Position numbers and translations under genes: made by a program
NCBI GenBank assembly: GCA_015071005.1
Contig: SVIG01000005.1
Span: forward strand, 1-64,000
Source of the DNA: Clostridiales bacterium
GTDB lineage: Bacteria; Bacillota; Clostridia; Christensenellales; Borkfalkiaceae
Direction of reading: 5' to 3'
DNA length: 64,000 nt
Notes under the pieces: generated by a model
The model's input: only the letters and a program-made list of their open reading frames with translations
What the model was told of the DNA's origin: nothing
The model's database searches: none
Shown: piece after piece, positions 38,816 to 46,272 of the stretch
Layout of the letters: every line of letters starts with the position of its first letter
How positions within the stretch are numbered: the stretch's first letter is position 1

Positions 38816-38877
38816 TATACCCAAAAATGGTCAGTTAATACTTGACAGTACGCTATAAACTGACTATAATGGGTATA
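38816..38877 (+). promoter_or_regulatory. perfect consensus promoter inside nested inverted repeats
   Basis: TATACCC 38816-38822 / GGGTATA 38871-38877; GTCAGTT 38830-38836 / AACTGAC 38858-38864; TTGACA 38842-38847, 17 nt, TATAAT 38865-38870. Confidence 0.85.
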
Positions 38878-38888
38878 GGGGTTATGTT

Positions 38889-39146
38889 ATGGAAAATTTT
38901 TTAGACAATTTTAATGAATTATATTTAGAAAAAACAAATCTTCCTTTTGGTAAACCTGATAAAAATTCGTTGGATGAAGAATGGAAGCTTTACGAGTTTT
39001 TATATAATAATTTATCTGCTGAATATAAAGAAGCGTTTATACATTACGTTAATTTACGCGAAAATCGGGATACTGAAGAAAAAAGGACGATTTATAAAAA
39101 CGGTTTTAAGGATGGAATGCACTTAATTATAGAATCTTTACAATAA
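38889..39146 (+). CDS. small acidic protein, DUF6809-like
   Basis: 85 aa MENFLDNFNELYLEKTNLPFGKPDKNSLDEEWKLYEFLYNNLSAEYKEAFIHYVNLRE...; RBS and consensus promoter upstream. Confidence 0.75.
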   Translation: MENFLDNFNELYLEKTNLPFGKPDKNSLDEEWKLYEFLYNNLSAEYKEAFIHYVNLRENRDTEEKRTIYKNGFKDGMHLIIESLQ

Positions 39147-39180
39147 AAAAGCAAACTCGAAAACGAGTTTGCTTTTTTTA
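39146..39180. terminator. terminator copy 2 (identical to 38569-38603)
   Basis: AAAAAGCAAACTCGAAAACGAGTTTGCTTTTTTTA. Confidence 0.9.
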
Positions 39181-39189
39181 TTTTTCTTT

Positions 39190-40032
39190 TCAAAATTTCA
39201 TCACACCCATATCTAAAAGCACGTCGGAAAGCTTTGCCAAGCGCTGCGGGGAAAGGGTTTCGCCGCGCGCTTTTTCGTCTACTCCCGCATCCGCAAGCGC
39301 CGTTTTGGCTTGTTCGCGCGTGAGCTTGAAAAAATTCACAAGGTTGTTTTCCAACGTTTTACGGCGGTTCAAAAAAGCACATTTTACCGTTTGGCGGTAG
39401 GCTTTTTCATCTTTCACCGCAACCCTGCCCCGTTCAAATTCGATTTTGACCACCGCAGAGTCCACGTTCGGACGGGGATAGAAAAGGTTTCTCGAAACAC
39501 GCTTTACGATTTTGGCATTCCCCTTCAAGGCAATCGCCGCCGTAATCGAGCCGTACTCGGGCGTGTCTTCTTTCGCGCAAAAACGCTCCGCCACTTCTTC
39601 CTGCACCATAATCGAAAGCCCTTGCACTTTGTCGCTCTCTTCCAAAAGCTTGGTGACAAGCGGCGTCGTGATATAATAGGGCAAATTCGCAACGACGGTG
39701 TATTCTTCGATTTCCTTTTCAAACTCCTTCAAATCGAGCTTATTGAAATCACGGAAAATCACTTCTACGTTGTCTAAACCCGAAAGGGTTTCGGCTAAAA
39801 CGGGCTGTAAATCACGGTCGATATCAAAGGCATACACCTGCTTTGCCGCTTCCGCAAGCGCGCGCGTGAGTGTACCTGCACCACAGCCGATTTCTACTAC
39901 CGTGGTATCCTTCGTGATCCCCGACGCTTCCACAATCGAGCGCAAAAGATTGGTATCGGATATGAAGTTTTGACCGAACTGCTTTTTGAAATGAAAACCG
40001 TGTTTTTGCAGTACAGTACGAAGTTCTTGCAT
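39190..40032 (-). CDS. rsmA: 16S rRNA (adenine1518/1519-N6)-dimethyltransferase
   Basis: HGFHFKKQFGQNFISDTNLLRSIVEASG, VVEIGCGAGTLTRALAE, VANLPYYITTPLV. Confidence 0.96.
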   Translation of the reverse strand: MQELRTVLQKHGFHFKKQFGQNFISDTNLLRSIVEASGITKDTTVVEIGCGAGTLTRALAEAAKQVYAFDIDRDLQPVLAETLSGLDNVEVIFRDFNKLDLKEFEKEIEEYTVVANLPYYITTPLVTKLLEESDKVQGLSIMVQEEVAERFCAKEDTPEYGSITAAIALKGNAKIVKRVSRNLFYPRPNVDSAVVKIEFERGRVAVKDEKAYRQTVKCAFLNRRKTLENNLVNFFKLTREQAKTALADAGVDEKARGETLSPQRLAKLSDVLLDMGVMKF

Positions 40033-40090
40033 GGTATACTCCTTTTAATAATTCACGTAACTTGGTTTATGAGTAATTTTCGGTAAAAAA

Positions 40091-40195
40091 CGATACAAGC
40101 TACAAGAAAGACAAGGCGCGTTGAGCACACCGCGGGGAGTGTACTTGCCGTACGTGACCAAGGGGTGCGGAAACGCAACGCTGTATTTCGCCGTA
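40091..40195. repeat. single diverged copy of the GTAC-rich dispersed repeat
   Basis: GACAAGGCGCGTTGAGCACACCGCGGGGAGTGTACTTGCCGTACGTGACCAAGGGGTGCGGAAACGCAACGCTGTATTTCG; same core as 59241-59570. Confidence 0.8.
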
Positions 40196-40209
40196 GATTC
40201 TTCGTTTTT

Positions 40210-41247
40210 TTAGGAATCGGTGATATAACTCCGCACATACAACGGAATATTCACGCTTTGCGCAAGGCGTTTGCACGCTTCCACTTCCGTTTCACCGATA
40301 CAATCGACAATCGAGAATCGGCAATCAATTCCGTTGCGCTTGCAAAGCTTTGCAAATTCCACCAAGCCCGAGAACCCAGCTTCGCCAAATTGCGAACGGC
40401 AAATGGGTTGGTATTTTTCCACGCAAGACGCGTTTAAGGACACGTTGACAAAGTCAATCTTGCCTTTAAGCTCAGGCGTAATATCCCGCTTATTGATCAA
40501 ATTCCCCTGACCGTTCGTGTTCAAACGGGTTTTGAGCCCTTTTTCGTGGAAGAAATCGCAAAGCGCGGTCATTTCCGCGACCTTATAAGTCGGCTCGCCG
40601 AAGCCGCAAAATACGACTTCCTTGAATCTCGTCAAATCACCGAAACCGTTCGCCGCGGCAATCACTTTTTCCACCGTGGGATCGCCGTTTCGAAGCCACA
40701 AATAGTTGCCGTAATAGCTCGTTCTTTCGTTTCTTACACAAAAATCACAGCCGTTCGAGCACTTATTCGTCAAGTTTACGTACAAATTCCCATCAAGCGT
40801 GTAAAGATAGGTATCCTTGCGGTTTTCTTCCTGCTTGACCTGCTTTTGCTTTTGTTGCGCTTGCTGGTTTTGCTTTTGCTGAACCTGCTGATTCTGGGAC
40901 TGCTGGGGCTGTTTATTTTTATTCTTCTTGCCACCTTGCTGACCTTGTTGTTGGGGTTGCTTTTGCGCGGCTTGGGGGCTTTGCTGACCTTTTTGCGGCT
41001 GACTATTCCCCTTTACGTTGTTGTTTTTACCGCCCTGCTTGCCCTGATTTTGGTTTTGCGGCGCTTGACCCTTTTGGGGCTTTTGACCATTTTGTCCATT
41101 TTGGTTATTTTGGGCGTTTTGCACGTTTTGCGCGTTTTGATTTTGCGCTTGGTTGTTGCCGCCGTGTCCACCGCGATGACGGCGACGTCTTTTTCTGCCG
41201 CCCTGCTGATTTTGCGATTGTTCCGTTTTGTTTTTGATTTCTTCCAT
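40210..41247 (-). CDS. TatD-linked radical SAM protein with about 140-aa Q/N-rich N-terminal extension
   Basis: NLTNKCSNGCDFCVRNE CxxxCxxC motif; next to tatD; N-terminus QNQNAQNVQNAQNNQNGQNGQ... Confidence 0.88.
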   Translation of the reverse strand: MEEIKNKTEQSQNQQGGRKRRRRHRGGHGGNNQAQNQNAQNVQNAQNNQNGQNGQKPQKGQAPQNQNQGKQGGKNNNVKGNSQPQKGQQSPQAAQKQPQQQGQQGGKKNKNKQPQQSQNQQVQQKQNQQAQQKQKQVKQEENRKDTYLYTLDGNLYVNLTNKCSNGCDFCVRNERTSYYGNYLWLRNGDPTVEKVIAAANGFGDLTRFKEVVFCGFGEPTYKVAEMTALCDFFHEKGLKTRLNTNGQGNLINKRDITPELKGKIDFVNVSLNASCVEKYQPICRSQFGEAGFSGLVEFAKLCKRNGIDCRFSIVDCIGETEVEACKRLAQSVNIPLYVRSYITDS

Positions 41248-41252
41248 AAGAC

Positions 41253-42029
41253 TTATTTCAGCTTAAAAAAGAGCGCTTGGGCATTTTCCCAAATTTGCTT
41301 TTTAAGCTGCTCCTTATTTTCTTGTTTAATCTCCGCGAGCTTTTCCGTGACGAACACCACGTTCTTCGGTTCGTTGGGAAAAGTACCGCGATAAGGTACG
41401 GGAGTGAGATACGGGCAGTCCGTTTCCGATAAAAGGCGGGTGGCAGGTACGCGTTGAACGCTTTCTACCACCTTGTTTGCGTTCTTGAAGGTGCAAGGTC
41501 CGCCAAAGGAAAAGTACAAGCCCAAATCGAGAAAATCTCTCGTCATTTCCGCGGAATAGGAATAGCAGTGCATCAAGCCGCCAAATCTTAAAAGCTCGCG
41601 GTTTGCCTGCAAAATTTCCAGCGTTTCCTGTGCCGCGTCGCGGCTGTGGAGCACTACGGGCAAGCCCAGCTCGTCCGCAAGACGCAGCTGCGCCACAAAC
41701 AAGCTGCGCTGCGTTTCCTTGGGCGGATTATCGTCGAAGTGATAATCAAGCCCGATTTCGCCCACGGCAATACACTTTTCGTCTTGACAAAGTATGCGCA
41801 GCCTTTCCAAATCTCCGTCCTGATACTTATCCAGCTCACTTGGATGAAAACCCGCCGTAAAATAGACGTTCTCGTAAAGAGTGGCAAGCTCCGCCGCCGC
41901 ATACGAAGAATCCAAGTCAAACGCGGAGCATACAATACGCTCTACACCGTTTTCTTTGGCGCGTGCCAGCACGTTTTCTATGCTGTCAAATTCCCCGCCC
42001 GTCAAGTGACAATGAATATCGATATACAT
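41253..42029 (-). CDS. tatD: TatD family hydrolase
   Basis: MYIDIHCHLTGGEFD, AVGEIGLDYHF, PVVLHSRDA, SETDCPYLTPVPYRG. Confidence 0.94.
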   Translation of the reverse strand: MYIDIHCHLTGGEFDSIENVLARAKENGVERIVCSAFDLDSSYAAAELATLYENVYFTAGFHPSELDKYQDGDLERLRILCQDEKCIAVGEIGLDYHFDDNPPKETQRSLFVAQLRLADELGLPVVLHSRDAAQETLEILQANRELLRFGGLMHCYSYSAEMTRDFLDLGLYFSFGGPCTFKNANKVVESVQRVPATRLLSETDCPYLTPVPYRGTFPNEPKNVVFVTEKLAEIKQENKEQLKKQIWENAQALFFKLK

Positions 42030-42030
42030 A

Positions 42031-44037
42031 TTAGCCCAAAACCGTACCGTCGGCTACGTCCTTTTCAGGGACGACGAGCGAGAAATTCCCGTTCTCGTCT
42101 TCCGCGCCCAAGATCATGCCTTGCGATTCGATACCGCAAATTTTTCTAGGTGCAAGGTTGGTGACAAACACCACTTTCTTGCCGACCATTTCTTCGGGTT
42201 TATAGTGTTTTGCAATGCCCGAAACGATCGTTCTAACTTCGTCGCCAAACTTCACCGTCTCTTTCAAAAGCTTGCTCGATTTGGGTACGGCTTCGCACGC
42301 GATAATCTCGCCCACGCGGAGCTGTACTTTCAAAAAGTCGTCGAACGCAATCGTAGGCGTTTCTTCCTTTTCTTCTTCGGACGGGGCTACCGTGTCCGCA
42401 TTCACCGCTTTTTTCTCATCTTGGGGGGCGGTTTTTGCCATTTCTGCCGCATACGCAGCCGCCTGTGCCGCGCGGATCTTTTCCACTTCCGCAAGCAAGG
42501 GCTTCATATCCGTAATACGAACGAACAAGGGTTGGATAGCCGTCACACTCACGCTGTCGCGCACGCCGAAAGTTTCGCAAACCGAAAGCTCGCGGCTCTC
42601 GCCACCAAACGCCGTGAAAATCTTCGCGCTTGTTTCGGGCATAAAGCTATCGAGCAAGCTCGCGCCGATTTGGATTGCTTCCGCAAGGTTATACAAAACG
42701 TCGTTCAAGCGACCCTTCTTCGCTTCGTCTTTCGCGAGCGCCCAAGGCATCGTTTCGTCGATATATTTGTTTGCGCGGCGGAAGATAGAGAACACTTCCG
42801 AAATCGCGTCCGCAATACGGAGCTCGTCCGCTTTTGCAATCGCTTTCTTCACCGCGGCAAGAATCGTCGCTTTGAATTCCGCGTCGGGGTCTTCTTCGTT
42901 TACCGCTTTCACAACCGTACCGCCAAAATATTTGTCGATCATCGCAACCGTACGGCTTACAAGATTACCGAGCACGTTTGCAAGGTCGGTGTTAAAGCGT
43001 TCTGCAACGAGTTCCCACGTGATTTGACCGTCGTTATCGAACGGCATTTCGTGGAGTACGAAATAGCGCACCGCGTCTACGCCGAAAAGTCGAGCCAAGT
43101 CGTCCGCGTAGATAACGTTGCCCTTCGATTTACTCATCTTGCCGTCACCTTGCAAAAGCCAAGGATGCCCGAATACCTGCTTGGGCAACGGTTCGCCGAG
43201 CGCCATCAAGAAGATGGGCCAATAAATGGTATGGAAACGCAAGATGTCCTTGCCGATAAGATGCAAGTCAGCAGGCCAATATTTTTTGTATTTTTCGTCG
43301 TGATTGCCGTCTACGTCGTAGCCAATACCCGTAATATAATTGGAAAGGGCGTCCATCCAAACGTAGGTGACGTGCTTGGGATCAAAGTCCACGGGAATCC
43401 CCCACGTGAAGGACGTACGCGACACACAAAGATCCTGCAACCCCTTCAAAAGGAAGTTGTTCATCATCTCGTTCTTACGGGAAACGGGCTGAATGAACTC
43501 GGGATGGGTGTTGATATGCTCGATGAGTCTATCGGCATACTTGCCCATCTTAAAGAAATACGCTTCTTCGCGCGCAGGTTTTACGTCGCGACCGCAGTCG
43601 GGGCATTTGCCGTCTACAAGCTGACTTTCCGTCCAAAAGGATTCGCAAGGGGTGCAATACATACCCTCGTAATAACCCTTGTAAATGTCCCCTTGATCGT
43701 AGAACTTTTTGAAAATTTTTGCAACCTGCTTTGCATGATAAGGATCAGTCGTACGCATAAATTTATCGTACGACGTACCAACGAGATCCCAAATGCCTTG
43801 GATTTCGCCTGCAATATTGTCCACGAAAGCTTGGGGCGTTACTCCTGCCGCTTCCGCTTTTTCTTGAATTTTTTGACCATGCTCGTCCGTACCCGTTTGG
43901 AAGAATACGTCGTAGCCTTCTTTGCGCTTAAAGCGCGCAATCGCGTCCGCTAAAATCGCTTCGTAGGTGTTCCCGATGTGAGGCTTTCCCGACGTGTACG
44001 CAATCGCCGTCGTAATGTAATAGGGTTTTTTTGCCAT
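42031..44037 (-). CDS. metG: methionyl-tRNA synthetase
   Basis: YYITTAIAYTSGKPHIGNTYE, KMSKSKGNVI, C-terminal tRNA-binding VQLRVGEIIACE. Confidence 0.97.
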   Translation of the reverse strand: MAKKPYYITTAIAYTSGKPHIGNTYEAILADAIARFKRKEGYDVFFQTGTDEHGQKIQEKAEAAGVTPQAFVDNIAGEIQGIWDLVGTSYDKFMRTTDPYHAKQVAKIFKKFYDQGDIYKGYYEGMYCTPCESFWTESQLVDGKCPDCGRDVKPAREEAYFFKMGKYADRLIEHINTHPEFIQPVSRKNEMMNNFLLKGLQDLCVSRTSFTWGIPVDFDPKHVTYVWMDALSNYITGIGYDVDGNHDEKYKKYWPADLHLIGKDILRFHTIYWPIFLMALGEPLPKQVFGHPWLLQGDGKMSKSKGNVIYADDLARLFGVDAVRYFVLHEMPFDNDGQITWELVAERFNTDLANVLGNLVSRTVAMIDKYFGGTVVKAVNEEDPDAEFKATILAAVKKAIAKADELRIADAISEVFSIFRRANKYIDETMPWALAKDEAKKGRLNDVLYNLAEAIQIGASLLDSFMPETSAKIFTAFGGESRELSVCETFGVRDSVSVTAIQPLFVRITDMKPLLAEVEKIRAAQAAAYAAEMAKTAPQDEKKAVNADTVAPSEEEKEETPTIAFDDFLKVQLRVGEIIACEAVPKSSKLLKETVKFGDEVRTIVSGIAKHYKPEEMVGKKVVFVTNLAPRKICGIESQGMILGAEDENGNFSLVVPEKDVADGTVLG

Positions 44038-44185
44038 AACAAAACTCCTTTTTTCTCAATATCTTTTTCATTATACTACTTTTCATAAGAAAAGTAAACC
44101 GATTTTTACGCCGCCGAATGGGCAAATCTTCCCATCTTACGATTTTTCAAGCATTTCACGCTCCAAAGGCGCATATATTTAGCGT

Positions 44186-44788
44186 ATGAATATCCTTTTT
44201 AGCGGCGTACTGCTTTTATGCTCTGTCATCATTCTAATCCGCGCACCCGAGAATTTTTTAGCCGCCATACTTGACGGTGGCTCGCGCGCGGCAACCCTTT
44301 GCGTTTCCCTAATCGCCACCTACTCGGTGTGGATGGGGTTGATCAAGGTTTGGGAAGACAGCGGCGTAACGCGCGGCGTATCCAAGCTTTTGCGCCCACT
44401 CGCCAAAAAGCTTTTCAAAACGGATGATAGAGCGGCGCTCGACGCGGTTTGTATGAATCTTTCCGTTAACCTGCTCGGAGTATCGGGCGCGGCGACGCCC
44501 TACGGCGTAAAAGCCGCGCAACTGCTCGATCAATCGGAAAACGCGGAATATTCGTCCTCGATGTTTTTCGTACTCAACGCGACGTCCTTACAACTCCTGC
44601 CCACCTCGCTGATTGCCGTGCGCGTTTCTATGCACAGTCTATCCCCAGCCGATATCGTATTTCCCACCCTTTTCACGACGCTTTTCTCCACCATTTTGGG
44701 CGGTTTCTTGACTTGGCTATTCTTACGCCCTAAAAAACGAGAAAACGTATGTAAATTTTTACAAATACAGGGGGCAGGTACGCAATGA
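44186..44788 (+). CDS. spmA: spore maturation protein A
   Basis: SLIATYSVWMGLIKVWEDSGVTRGVSKLLRPLAKKLF, NLSVNLLGVSGAATPYGVKAAQLL. Confidence 0.9.
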   Translation: MNILFSGVLLLCSVIILIRAPENFLAAILDGGSRAATLCVSLIATYSVWMGLIKVWEDSGVTRGVSKLLRPLAKKLFKTDDRAALDAVCMNLSVNLLGVSGAATPYGVKAAQLLDQSENAEYSSSMFFVLNATSLQLLPTSLIAVRVSMHSLSPADIVFPTLFTTLFSTILGGFLTWLFLRPKKRENVCKFLQIQGAGTQ

Positions 44789-45300
44789 CAACCTTTTTAG
44801 CGCTTATTGTTCCCACCATTTTTTTGGGTTCGTTCCTCTTTGCAATATGCCGCAAAGTCAAGGTGTACGACTCTTTTACACAAGGCATGAAAGGGGCAAT
44901 TCCCTTGATCGTTTCTATCTTTCCGTATATTGCGGCGGTGACGATGCTTTCCAAGCTTTTAGAAGTAAGCGGCTTGGGTGCGCAGCTTGCCGAGCTCCTT
45001 TCCCCTTTTTTTCACTTCCTTGGCGTGCCTGAAGAGCTTGCACCGCTCATTTTAATCAAGCCCCTTTCAGGCAGCGGCTCGATTGCCGTGATTTCGGATA
45101 TTCTCGACATTTACGGCGTGGATAGCTATATCGCAAGATGCGCTTGCGTGCTTTACGGCTCGTCCGAAACCGTTTTTTATATCGGCGCGGTGTACTTTTC
45201 AGGCATTAAACGAAAGCGTTTGCACGTGGCTTTATTGATTTCCCTTTTCGCCTATTTTTTATCCATAATTGTTGGATGTGCCCTTTGCCGAATTTTGTAA
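44785..45300 (+). CDS. spmB: spore maturation protein B
   Basis: VYDSFTQGMKGAIPLIVSIFPYIAAV; LIKPLSGSGSIAV; overlaps spmA by ATGA. Confidence 0.9.
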   Translation: MTTFLALIVPTIFLGSFLFAICRKVKVYDSFTQGMKGAIPLIVSIFPYIAAVTMLSKLLEVSGLGAQLAELLSPFFHFLGVPEELAPLILIKPLSGSGSIAVISDILDIYGVDSYIARCACVLYGSSETVFYIGAVYFSGIKRKRLHVALLISLFAYFLSIIVGCALCRIL

Positions 45301-45353
45301 AGTTTTTGATAAATTAACATTTTCGATTGAAAAAAACAGCTTTTTTGATTGAT

Positions 45354-45386
45354 TTTTCACATTTTTAAGGAAAATAAATGTGAAAA
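45354..45386. repeat. 11-bp perfect inverted repeat
   Basis: TTTTCACATTT-N11-AAATGTGAAAA downstream of spmB. Confidence 0.75.
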
Positions 45387-45456
45387 TGTGAATTTCTAAC
45401 ATTTTTTGAACGCACTATATCGTTTTGAAAAAAATAAAATTTTTTCATTTATTTTC

Positions 45457-45600
45457 TTTACTTTTCTGCGGAGTCGGGGTATAATATACTTGTAAATCGG
45501 TTGAGGAAACCGACTACATAACAAAGCTCATCATTTTCCCCCTTATCATATTAGGTAACCGCCTTGGAGTCGCAAGATTCCAAGGCGGTTATCTTTTGTT
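45457..45600 (+). ncRNA. candidate orphan small RNA (promoter to terminator, no ORF)
   Basis: TTTACT 45457-45462, 17 nt, TATAAT 45480-45485; hairpin CGGTTgaggaaACCG; terminator AACCGCCTTGGA-N10-TCCAAGGCGGTT (45557-45590) then TCTTTTGTTTTT. Confidence 0.6.
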
Positions 45601-45661
45601 TTTATCACCAGATAAAAAATGCCGCGATGGAAAAATCCGTCGCGGCATATCTTTTATTCCG

Positions 45662-46207
45662 TTAATCGTGTACCGATAAACCCATTTCATAGGCGATGGT
45701 CATAAGCTCAGGGCGGTTTTTCACTTCCCCTTTCTCATAGACACCTTTACCATACAACGTCCCCTTTTCTTCGTAGCCGTCGATACACATAGCAAAGCCG
45801 TGGAAACAAGCGAGCGTGATATCGAGCGTGTCTTCATCGTCTTCCGCCGCCGTTGCGATATAGTATAAATCCTTATTCGCAATTTCCGTCCACCGCGCCA
45901 CCGTTCTATCGATGACGGCTTTGAGCTGCGCGCAAATGGAATAGAAATATACGGGGCTCGACAAAACAAGCACGTCACAATCGATAATCTTTTGCAAAAT
46001 GTCCGCCATATCGTCGTTAAACACGCACCTGCCCCCGTGATCTTTGCAATAATAGCAACCCGTACAAGGGGAAATTTTCTTTTCGCAAACGAAGATTTTT
46101 TCCACTTCATTCCCGTTTTCAAGCGCGCCTTTTGCAAACTCGTCGCATAAAATATCCGAGTTTCCGCCCTTTCTCGGGCTACCCGATAAAATAAGTACTT
46201 TCTTCAT
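45662..46207 (-). CDS. flavodoxin/NADPH-dependent FMN reductase family protein
   Basis: MKKVLILSGSPRKGGNSDILCDEFAKGA; CTGCYYCKDHGGRCVFNDDM; VLSSPVYFYSICAQLKAVIDRT. Confidence 0.9.
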   Translation of the reverse strand: MKKVLILSGSPRKGGNSDILCDEFAKGALENGNEVEKIFVCEKKISPCTGCYYCKDHGGRCVFNDDMADILQKIIDCDVLVLSSPVYFYSICAQLKAVIDRTVARWTEIANKDLYYIATAAEDDEDTLDITLACFHGFAMCIDGYEEKGTLYGKGVYEKGEVKNRPELMTIAYEMGLSVHD

Positions 46208-46272
46208 TTTTGATCTCCGTTTATGTAAAATCCCGTCGGCACGCCGACGGGATTTGCATTCATTCAATCGAA

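Noticed and set aside
40546-41394. Leu-rich apparent membrane ORF antisense to the Q/N-rich region
   Set aside because: The poly-Leu/Val composition is simply the complement of CAA/CAG/AAC codons in the radical SAM N-terminus
42121-43953. 610-aa ORF antisense to metG
   Set aside because: Shadow ORF produced by codon bias; Arg/Phe/His-rich, no motifs, fully antisense to clear MetG
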